From Taudactylus pleione (lineage: Eukaryota; Chordata; Amphibia; Anura; Myobatrachidae): DNA of 64,000 nucleotides. Where the stretch lies: positions 12,593,501-12,657,500 of the forward strand of contig JAUIMM010000188.1 in the NCBI GenBank assembly GCA_031769625.1, given 5' to 3'. Position numbers and translations under genes: made by a program. A model generated the notes under the pieces. That model was not told the DNA's origin, ran no database searches, and saw nothing but the letters and a program-made list of their open reading frames with translations. Positions 22,135-30,699 of this stretch are shown here, in pieces (position 1 is the stretch's first letter; the number at the start of each line of letters is the position of its first letter).

Positions 22135-22375
22135 CTCAGCTCTGCTACTGGCTCTCCGCTGTACTACAAATCCCAGCTCTACTACCAGTTCTCAGCTGCA
22201 CTACAGAGCCCAGCCCTGCTACTGGTTCTCAGCTGCACTACAAAGCCCAGCTCTGCTACCGGTTCTCAGCTGCACTACAAAGCCCAGCTCTGCTACCGGT
22301 TCTCAGCTGCACTACAGAGCCCAGCTCTACTACTGGTTCTCCGCTGCACTACAAAGCCCAGCTGTGCTACTGATT
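22135..22375. repeat. Minisatellite, 37-bp unit, about 6 copies
   Basis: Unit starts at 22191, 22228, 22265 and 22302 are exactly 37 bp apart. The core is CTCAGCTGCACTACAAAGCC. Confidence 0.9.
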
Positions 22376-22430
22376 CTTGGTCTCACTAATGTGTTCATCT
22401 CAAGCAAAAGTTGTTAACTGTATCATAAAA

Positions 22431-22640
22431 GCTCAACCCCATACTGGATCTCAGTCACATCTTGGGGCTCAACCCTATACCGGAGCTCAGTCACATCTTG
22501 GGGCTCAACCCCATACCGGATCTCAGTCACATCTTGGGGCTCAAACCCATACCGGATCTCAGTCACGTCTTGGGCTCAACCCCATACCGGACTTCGGCCA
22601 CATCTCGGGGCTCAACCCCACATCTGCCCATTGTGTACTG
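22431..22640. repeat. Minisatellite, 36-bp unit, about 5 copies
   Basis: Unit starts at 22431, 22467 and 22503 are 36 bp apart. The core is GCTCAACCCCATACCGGATC. Confidence 0.9.
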
Positions 22641-22911
22641 TGAACTTTGTGCTGTTTGGACTTTAGTTGTTCACGGGGCTCACCCCCACACCTGCCTGCC
22701 GTGATATTATGAACTTTGTCTTGTTTGGACTTTATGTTTGAATATTTTGAACTTTGCAACACAGTTTTTGTCCATGAATAAATCCTGTTGACCTTTAATA
22801 TTCGTGCCAGTGCTATTTCATGAGAAGGTCATTCCTTAAACCACCTCAGTTTGTACTGCCTGTTAAGCCTGTCTCTCATCAGGAGTCCCAAGTGTCTGTA
22901 GCCGTGACACA

Positions 22912-23262
22912 CGATCTCACTGATCTGTGCATGCATCCGTATAATCCATACCTGCTCATGCTAAAATCGCCAGCATGAAGCAGGTCTATTATTTGGGGGA
23001 TTTGAAGTATGATTTGGTTTTCCTTTTCAAATCGAATCTCAGTAAATGTGGGATTTGTATGTTGGCCTATGCAAAAGTACCAATGTTTTGCCAATGTTTG
23101 ATTTTGAGTTGGATTCGGTTTTATGTTTGATTTGACATTCGGTTTTGCCTCTAGTAAATCTCCAAATACAAAATCTAATGAAAACCGAATGCAAAATCAC
23201 ACAAAACTCAAAATAGAACATTAGTAAATATACCCCCTATTCTGTTCATACTTAGGGGCTGA
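22912..23262. repeat. AT-rich foldback repeat, second copy of the 14314-15215 family
   Basis: The part from 23090 (GATTTTGAGTTGGATTCGG) to 23245 (GTAAATATACCCCCTATTC) matches 15060-15215. As in the first copy it abuts the L1-like region without a gap. Confidence 0.65.
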
Positions 23263-24029
23263 TTTAGAGGGAAATGTAAAGCTGCCATGTTTTTTCATGG
23301 TTCGTCTGCATCTCCACATCTGTATTGTCAGTAGCATTTTTATCATCATCAACTCCCATACTTTCACCCTGTGTTAAAAGTGACTGTAGGGGGGCATGGC
23401 CTAGCGGGCAAAGAAGTAGGACGCACACTGAGGGAGCTCCTGTCTGCCCTCTGAACAGTCTCCAGGTGACCCCCCACAAGGTTAGACCTGGGTGATTGGG
23501 CTGTGTTGCATTGGGTTGCGGAGCTGCAGAGTACCCCCAGTGCTCTTGCAGGTTGCGCCCTACCCGACCTCCATAAATCGGGGCCTCTAGTGATGGATGC
23601 TGTTGCTGCTGGGGACACCCGCGGTTGGGAGATGGGACCGCGCTCAGTGATATAGAGAGCCTTGTTCTCCTCCACCTTTCCTAGCTGGTGCTGCTTACCT
23701 TCATGTGCCCAACTGTCTCTGAGCATAGAGAGGACGAGTGGAATGGATGCTCTGGCCTCTGATCTCCGGAGGTCCGGCGGCCATTTTATCTAAGAGCGAT
23801 ACAGACGCAGTGGGAGCTAGAGGCCTACTTACCTATTTTCGAAAACTAGATTCAGGAAGATTACAGTTGGTAGAATGCGGAATGTGCCGCGCTGTTGAGG
23901 ACAGATCATGCTCTGCTCAAAGGGTGTGTCTAACTCCTCCTGTGGGCATATCTATTGCCACTCAGGGGTGTATCCTGCACTGAACCAGGAGACTCTTGCA
24001 GGATGCGGGAGGGTAGGCAAGTATGCCCT

Positions 24030-24840
24030 TTACCCATACAGTGCTCATCAAACACCCCTATACCCACAGTGTTCACTATACACCCACCATACTTACACAG
24101 TGTCCAGTATACACCCCCCATACCCATACAGTACTCAGCATGCACCCACTACATACCCACACACTCACACCCCATACCAACACAGTGCCAAGTAAATACC
24201 CCCTAACATATACCCATACAGTGCCAGGCATACATCCCCCATACCCACAGAATCACAGTGACCAAGATACATTGCCTATACTGTACCCATACATACACCC
24301 TCCCATACCCACACAGTGCCCAGCATAAAACCCCCACATATAACGCATACAGTGCCAGACATACATCCCCACACCCACCACTCACACAGTGCCCTGCATA
24401 CACCCCTATACCCATACAGTGCCCTGTATACACCCCCTATACCCATACAGTGCCCGGCATACACCCCCTATACCCATACAGTGCCCTGCATACACCCCCT
24501 ATGCCCATAAAGTGCCCAGTATGTGCTGCCCATACCCAAACACTGACACAGTGCCCAGCATACACTGCCATTACCCATACAGTGCCCAGCATACACTGCC
24601 AATAACCATACAGTGCCCAGCATACACTCCCCATACCCATACAGTGCCCAGCATACACTCCCCATACCCATACAGTGCCCAGCATACACTGCCAATACCC
24701 ACAGTGCCCAGCATACACTGCCAATACCCACACAGTGCCCAGCATGCACCCCTCTATACCCTTACAATACCCAGCATGCACACCCCATACCCACACACAT
24801 TCACAGTGCCCAGCATACACCCCACACACCCATAGTGTCA
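24030..24840. repeat. Minisatellite, 31-bp unit, about 26 copies
   Basis: Unit starts at 24549, 24580, 24611 and 24642 are 31 bp apart. The core is CAGTGCCCAGCATACACTCC, followed by CCATACCCATA. Open frames rich in His, Pro and Tyr are by-products. Confidence 0.95.
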
Positions 24841-24849
24841 GACACACAT

Positions 24850-24950
24850 ATAACAGTACAGTAATACTATAATAATTAGTAATATAATATTATAGTAATA
24901 CTATAATACAGTATAGTAATACTATAATATAGTAATAATTCTATATCTGT
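24850..24950. repeat. AT-rich simple repeat (TAATAC/ATTATAG)
   Basis: It is built of short ACTATAATA-type units and forms weak hairpins. It has no other content. Confidence 0.7.
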
Positions 24951-25654
24951 AGCATAGCCACACAGCATCTGTCATAGCTCTGTGTCCAGCAGCAGAGAGC
25001 AGGGATAACTAGAGGAGAGGGTAATTGTTGCTGAAGCTCTATAATATTGGATACCTCTCTTTCATAAGCTCTCCCCCTGGTGGTCGCCGGTGGCAGCTGC
25101 AGCTAGAGAGGGTGCTCTATAGTAGGTTATTTCGGACGGCATTGCAGAGGGGGAGAGGAAGCCGGGAGGATTGCCTGCCTTCCCGGGAGGCCGGGAGCAG
25201 TACCCGATTTTCGGGAGGTTCCCGACCAAATCGGGAGGGTAGGCAAGTATGCTCCTTTCACTGTGGCTGGGCTGTGGTATTGTAAGTCTGAGGGACCTGA
25301 AATGGTCTAATCATACTCCCCTTTCACTGGCATCCACTTTACATACATTGATTAGTCCTGGTGCCTGTTTCCCTTTCTACCATATATATTGCTAAAGCCA
25401 TCTATAATACCCCTCTGCCCTGGCCTTTTGGACAGTGTATATTTTATACTATATATTTAGACTGTTTGCTCCCCTCCCCTTGAAGTGCCTGCTGTATTTA
25501 CTTCAGATCCAGACATTCAGCAGTCTTTCAGTTCCATTGCTAGGGCTTTGTCCCCCTCTTGTGGAGATTTGCTGCAATTTCACTCCATATTTTCTGGTAC
25601 AGTTTATTCCTAACCTCTATTTATGCTCTAGTAAGGGTACATCTCCTCTAGACA

Positions 25655-26237
25655 GAATGGGTATGATATACTCGCATGGCCGGCGGTTCGATTCCCGTCA
25701 GGGGCAGCTCGACAGGAGCAGAGTGCGACGCAGCGGAAGCCCGACAGCGCTGGAAATCCCGATCGTGGATAGGTAAGTATCCACTAACCTAACCGCCCTA
25801 ACCCTAACCCTCCTTAGGGGTGCCTAACCCTAACCTCCCCTACAAGTGCCTAACCCTAATCCCCCCTCTAAGTGCCTAACCCTAACCACCCCCTTCCCCG
25901 CTACCTAAACCAAAGTCCCCCGGGGGGGTGCCTAACCCTATGTCCCCCCCGGGGGTGCCTAACCCTAACCCTCCCTCCCCCTAGCCTAACCCTAACCCTC
26001 CCGGGGGGTGCCTAACCCTAAGTCCCCCCCGGGAGCCCTAAACCTAACCATCCCCCCCGCGGCTGTCTGCTCGCGGCGCCCGGCATCACTACGATCGTGA
26101 TGCCGGGCGCCGGTCTCTCGGCGTCGGGGAAATGCGGGCGCCTACATCTAGACGCCCGGCATTTCACCCATGCCGGGATAAGACAGTCGGGAAGCCGGCT
26201 GCTGGTATATAGGCAGTCGGCTTCCCGATTGCTTCCC
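25655..26237 (+). mobile_element. Foldback family with telomere-like core, copy b
   Basis: CCTCTAGACA is present on both sides (25645-25654 and 26238-26247), and copy A of the host repeat lacks the insert, so the limits are well supported. The core is degenerate CCTAACCCTAA with CCCCCGGGGGG islands. The left arm contains GGTTCGATTCC, a perfect match to a tRNA-type B box. The right arm is a nest of palindromes (GATGCCGGGCGCCGG). Confidence 0.8.
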
Positions 26238-26386
26238 CCTCTAGACATGTCTTAGCTCCCCTGATAGGAGGATGCCTGCTGAGCCATGAGCATGATGTGC
26301 TGAGGGGAACCTGACATTTGACACCTATCCTTTTTATGAGCCTATAAAGGTGAATTCCTGTGGACACCACCAAAACACATTACTTC

Positions 26387-26494
26387 ATGGGGAAAGGCAG
26401 TACCTCTAAAAAATCTTCTGCCACTCCAGCTAAACCATGCCAGACTTTGTCTTTCAATACTCTTGTTTGGGACTACATCAACTCCCACGCCTGA
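26387..26494 (+). pseudogene. First codons of a LINE ORF1-like frame
   Basis: A 35-residue frame starts MGKGSTSKKSSATP and ends with a TGA where the repeat breaks off. The beginning is Ser/Lys-rich, as in many LINE ORF1 starts. The function is inferred from position only. Confidence 0.35.
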
Positions 26495-26497
26495 GGG

Positions 26498-27232
26498 GTC
26501 TTTTTACTAAGCTCTGTTAGGAGATAAAGGGGTCTAGTTACTAAGCAGTGTTAGAAACAGAGTGAAAAGTGATAAGAAAGTGATAAGGTGCCAGCCAATC
26601 AACTCCCAACTGTCATTTTTCAAACACAGCCTGTGAGATGACAGTTGGGAGCTGATTGGCTGGTACCTTATCACTTTTCACTCTGTCTCCTAACACTGCT
26701 TAGTAAATAGACCCCAAAGTGAACGGAGATAAGGTCATACTTGCCTACTCTCCCAGGACTGTCGGGAGCCTCCCGAAAATCGGGTGCCGCTCCCGACACC
26801 CCGCAAGACTAGGCAAGTTCCCCGGAATCCCCGGCTCCCCGCTAACCCCTGCACCAGCCGCAAAAGTGGGCGGTGTGGGGGTGTGATGACGCGATTCAGC
26901 ATGAATTGCGTCATCATAGCCCCGCCCCCTGCCTTATAATGCCAGTAATATTGGCATTATAAAGAGGGGGGCGGGGCCACTATGGCGCGATCGCGTCGGC
27001 ACGCCCCCGCTCCGCCTCTTTGACCCGCCCCCATCCTCCCTGTTGGACGGACCTGCCAGCCCCCTCCCGGATTCCCCTGCCGAGATGTCGGCAAGTATGG
27101 ATAAGGTACCAGCCAATCAGTTCCTAACTGTCATTTTTCAAACACAGCCTGGGACATGACAGTTAGGAGCTGATTGGCTGGTAACTTACCTCCGTTCACT
27201 CAATCTCCTAACACAGCTTAGTAAATAAACCC
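26498..27232. mobile_element. Three-layer nest of foldback MITEs
   Basis: The outer element runs from GGGGTCTTTTTACTAAGC to CTTAGTAAATAAACCCC. A second copy of the same kind (about 26529-26715, ends GGGGTCTAGTTACTAAGC and GCTTAGTAAATAGACCCC) and a hAT-like MITE (26736-27099) are inserted. Both outer and inner copies contain the stem CAGCCAATCA with CTGATTGGCTG around ACAGTT. Confidence 0.75.
26736..27099. mobile_element. hAT-like MITE, CATACTTRCC family, copy 2
   Basis: The ends are CATACTTGCC and GGCAAGTATG, perfect inverted repeats over 10 bp. GATAAGGT is duplicated exactly (26728-26735 and 27100-27107). The interior has CCCGAAAATCGGG and CCCGCCCC palindromes. Confidence 0.95.
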
Positions 27233-27424
27233 CTGAATCTGTTACCCAGAGATGTCTATCTATGGCCTCGGGTAGCTCTGAGGGCGGTGCAGTACCTGAC
27301 TCGCACTCGACTCAACTATCTCCGTCTTCGCCAGATCCCGTGCGACTCTGCTCGTGACTAGCGACTTTGTTGCATATCTTTCAGATTCATTTGTTATGCA
27401 GCATTGCGTCTGTGTGCGACTGAG
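27233..27424. other. No recognisable feature
   Basis: A short linker rich in CGACTC-type words; nothing else was seen. Confidence 0.3.
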
Positions 27425-27913
27425 GGCCTGATTCAGGAATGTAAACTAATGCGATCGCTAATGTTTCCAAAGCTTACCCGTGCATATGGATGCTCACTGC
27501 TGCCTTCATATATCTGTCTGACGTCACGCACCAACGTAAACATCGGTAACATCGACGCGGATCGGACAGTCACGCAGCATATGCTGCAAGTCTGACCTGT
27601 CTCAAACACGGCGCCTCTCCTGACACGCAAAGATCTCTCCAGCTGCTAAGGAGATCGTAACAGCTAATTGAAACAACATTTAAACGGTTAGACACGCCTG
27701 TTTGCCTAGCCACCCCGTTACCTCCCCCAAACGCTGACTACCTGTCACTCACTTTGCAAAGATCGGCATTGCGTACATCTCTGAAAATGAAGCACAAAGG
27801 AACTTGTCGCGGACAAAAACCTGCGGCGGCTGCATCGTAGCACTTTATATACAGATTCAAAACTCAGTCGCACACAGATATACAAGTATCGCACATTAAA
27901 TGAATCAGTGCAG
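27425..27913. mobile_element. Probable foldback MITE with GGGCCTGATTCAG start
   Basis: The left end GGGCCTGATTCAGGAATGT is clear. A matching end, TAAATGAATCAGTGC, lies near 27900 but is poorly preserved. The interior differs from the 591-598 bp subfamily. Confidence 0.45.
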
Positions 27914-28151
27914 TATGCTGGTGCGTCTTACTGTAAAACACCCAAATACTACAACAGACAGTACAGTGGTGGGATTCAATTAATTGCTTAAGTAATCGTT
28001 TTATTCCAAAGGGATCCTCTTCTCTGTTCCTTGTAACCCAAAAGGAATAAATACAAACCCAGCTGAAATGCTCCTTGACCCAAGGGCCCATGTTTATGGC
28101 ACCCTCTGTGCCCATCACGGGTACTGCCAGGCTACCAGAAAGTTAAAACAA
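27914..28151. other. No recognisable feature
   Basis: Unique-looking sequence between two MITEs with no ORF of note. Confidence 0.3.
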
Positions 28152-28154
28152 TAT

Positions 28155-28745
28155 GGGCCTGATTCAGAGCCGGACGTTATTTGCGGACGGTCGTTCTGAA
28201 AAAGGGTCCGGATATTTAAATTAAGTGCTCGCTCTTTGCGGTCTGTTGACGCCTCAATATCTGAACGAGCAAACGAAACATGCGCTCGCTATTTTGAAAA
28301 AACGCCCCCTGGCCGCTCGCATCATACGTCATCTCCGCTATTTATTAGATTAATCGAGTACATCGAACGGCATATGAACTGCTCGCTATTCTTGTGGTAG
28401 CATTTTCCTACCGCAATCATGCGAGCAGTTCAGGCTAAAAGACAACCAAGTGACGTGGTTGATGACGCTGCTTTGTTAATTATGCGCTCCCATTAAACGC
28501 CCGTTTTGACCGTTTGGCACGCCTGCGTTCGGATCTCCACTCCCCGTTTTCAAGCACCTTCCACTGTTACCACCCACAAACGCTGTCACTCATATTAGCA
28601 GGCATTCGCTATTTTGCGAGCACACGATTGCTGACCGCACTGACTGGTTGGCGCATGCGCATTACAACCCATACGCATGCACAGATGTGCGAACATCGCT
28701 CGGAACGAATGAGCGGCCGCTTACGAGCGGCTCTGAATCAGGCCC
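28155..28745 (+). mobile_element. Foldback MITE, GGGCCTGATTCAG family, copy 4
   Basis: Ends GGGCCTGATTCAGAGCCG and CGGCTCTGAATCAGGCCC are intact. TAT is duplicated at 28152-28154 and 28746-28748. The 591-bp body is colinear with 12035-12632. Confidence 0.85.
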
Positions 28746-28848
28746 TATATTTCTTAAAAGTTGAATATACAGAAAAAGTCACCTAAATGTGGAAACCTAA
28801 TTTAAGTAACCAAGTTACACTGTAACACTTCACATTAACTTCACATTA

Positions 28849-29062
28849 TGGGCCCGATCCTATTAGGAGCCATACGCCGCAGTTATGGCAGCTCCCGATT
28901 CGCTGATTTTGTGTTGGCAGTCTTATAGGGTTGTGCGCAAAAAATCTGTGAGTCCAGGGCAAGATCGGGCCGCGAGGGGGACAAACCGCAGTATCATTGC
29001 CAACATTTCCACGCCATTGCGATGGCAACTCACCCCTTTGCATCTAATAGGTTTAACCCCAT
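28849..29062. repeat. Small foldback repeat
   Basis: It starts GGGCCCGATCCTATTAGG and ends near CATCTAATAGGTTTAACCCC, an imperfect inverted pair. The family is not identified. No coding signal occurs between 28746 and 29289. Confidence 0.45.
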
Positions 29063-29289
29063 AGTGTAACAGAGCCGTCTCATTCATTTCTAGAAAGTGG
29101 CATCTATAGTCATTCTCAGCATAAAAAATAGTGTATGTGCAGCTCAAAAATACATGTCTAATCCTGCGGCGCCATCTGGTGTCTAATAACAAAATAGCAT
29201 TTTACTGCTTATAGTGACTATTTAATGTGGTTGTTAAAAACAGTTTTGCATTGCATGACTGTCTAAATAATATATTATTGATTATTATT

Positions 29290-29341
29290 AGGGATGTGCG
29301 GGCTCGGATTAGTTTGGATTTTTTCGAGCCCGCACATCCCT
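29290..29341. mobile_element. Minimal palindromic MITE sharing hAT ends
   Basis: The 52-bp palindrome runs from AGGGATGTGCGGGCTCG to CGAGCCCGCACATCCCT, inserted in a TTA repeat so that the target duplication (ATTATTATT) cannot be sized. The end motif matches the hAT transposon at 17843. Confidence 0.65.
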
Positions 29342-29396
29342 TATTATTATTATAATAATAATAATAATTATGATAATAATAATAATAATAATTATG

Positions 29397-29437
<41 letters not shown>

Positions 29438-29441
29438 TATG

Positions 29442-29473
<32 letters not shown>

Positions 29474-29480
29474 TAAAAAA
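29342..29480. repeat. (TAA)n microsatellite
   Basis: Long run of TAA with occasional ATTATGA interruptions. Confidence 0.95.
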
Positions 29481-30699
29481 AGCCCCAAAAATAATTCAAA
29501 TAAACAGGAAAAAGATTTATAAGACAACTTTTCAGACAAATCAATTTAAATCAATAGTCAAACTGAATGTGTACAATTTTAACTAACATTTTTAGCATAA
29601 GAAGATGCAGTATGGGAGGTTTCCTGTGCAAAATATGCATTTTTACTTGCAAGAGATGATTGACTGGATGTAAATGCTGAGCCAATATTTTGTACAAATA
29701 ATCAAGAAAAATCTAGATTCCAATCCATCACCTAGCAGGAATTCTGCACATAATTTCAGTAACTCCTCTTTCTCTAGATGTCATAGGGTCTTATTTACTA
29801 GGAATGTGCGCCGACCCGCGTGTTTTGGTTTTGTTTTCGGTTTTGGATCTGTATCTCCTTCGTGTTTTGGATCTGGATCCGGTTTTGCAAAACCACCCTT
29901 GCGTGTTTTGGTTTTTTCAAAAAATTATAAAAACAGGTAAAAGCACATAATTTGGGCCTGTTTTTGTTCCTACAGTATTATTAACCTTAATAACGTTTAT
30001 TCCCAGTCATTTGCAGTCAATTTTGACCACCTCACAGCTCACAATATTGATTTTTTCAACTAGGTTAGGCCTAAGGCCAAAATGTTGCATCCAGCTAGCT
30101 GGCTGACTAAACTAAGCGACAGCAGTGGGCGGCACTAACATGTGGCAATTTTTAAAAAATGAAAGGGGCATACAGGAGATGCTGAGTGTGACCATTACAA
30201 TTTCTGGACATTCATAAACAATCAAATTCAAGATGTCAGGCAAGCAATGCCCCAAACAGCACATAATGCAGAGAAAAGAGGTGCAAGATGGAATAGTCCT
30301 TGGGTCCTCCCACCCATCCTTATGTTATATATGAAACAGGACATTCACAGTTTAACAAACCAATCATTTCAGCGACAGGGACTGCCACTTGTGGCTGAAA
30401 TGATGATGATGGTTTGTTTGGACCCCCATAAAACAAGCTGCCAATGTGCATTGGACATGGAAATGATCCCATACACAAACTGGCTTTAAATGACATCATC
30501 AGATGTCGTCCTCATTCTCGTTATCCCCATCAGTGTGTACATCCTCTTCTTCACACAATATTAATTTGTCCCCGCTGGAATCCACCATTGGCGCCTCTGT
30601 ATTTTTTTGATGTCATTCTTGGTAGAAGTCTTCCTCGTGGAATTTGTAATTCATTTTAATGAACATTATCTTTTCCACATTTTGAGGAAGTAACCTCCT

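Larger units (their letters stand above)
21061..22909 (+). repeat. Truncated Gypsy-type LTR
   Basis: The right end, TGTAGCCGTGACA, is a typical LTR terminus, and AATAAA lies about 135 bp before it (22776). The matching TGTCACGGCT start is absent, so the left part is lost or displaced by the hAT insertion. The body holds two minisatellites and a MITE fragment (21590-21795). There is no protein-coding content. Confidence 0.5.
23830..25252. mobile_element. Composite insertion in copy B
   Basis: It is absent from copy A at the equivalent place (near 16560). The left end resembles CTACTTACC and the right end is GGGTAGGCAAGTATG, the terminus of the CATACTTRCC hAT-like family. A second right end of the same type occurs at 24009-24023, so at least two elements are nested. 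It contains the 31-bp minisatellite and an AT-rich stretch (24850-24950). Confidence 0.5.
23263..26494 (+). repeat. L1-like LINE 5' region, copy B, with insertions
   Basis: It is colinear with 15926-17205 but carries a block at about 23830-25252 and the element 25655-26237. It ends with a short ORF start at 26387. The sequence after 26494 is unrelated, so the LINE is cut at its 3' side. 3' loss is unusual, because LINE copies are normally 5' truncated. Confidence 0.55.

Noticed and set aside
24540..24840. CRISPR-like regular array
   Set aside because: Units are contiguous and vary throughout with no unique spacers, and the genome is eukaryotic.
24023..24864. Long His/Pro/Tyr-rich frames on both strands
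   Set aside because: By-products of the 31-bp minisatellite, without a start context or homology.
25684..25694. A tRNA gene at the B-box word
   Set aside because: No A box, acceptor stem or cloverleaf could be formed around it.
25790..26050. True interstitial telomere
   Set aside because: The CCCTAA-like units are degenerate and always bounded by the same palindromic arms with target duplications, so this is a mobile element.
29309..29539. Poly-isoleucine frame
   Set aside because: It is the translated TAA microsatellite.
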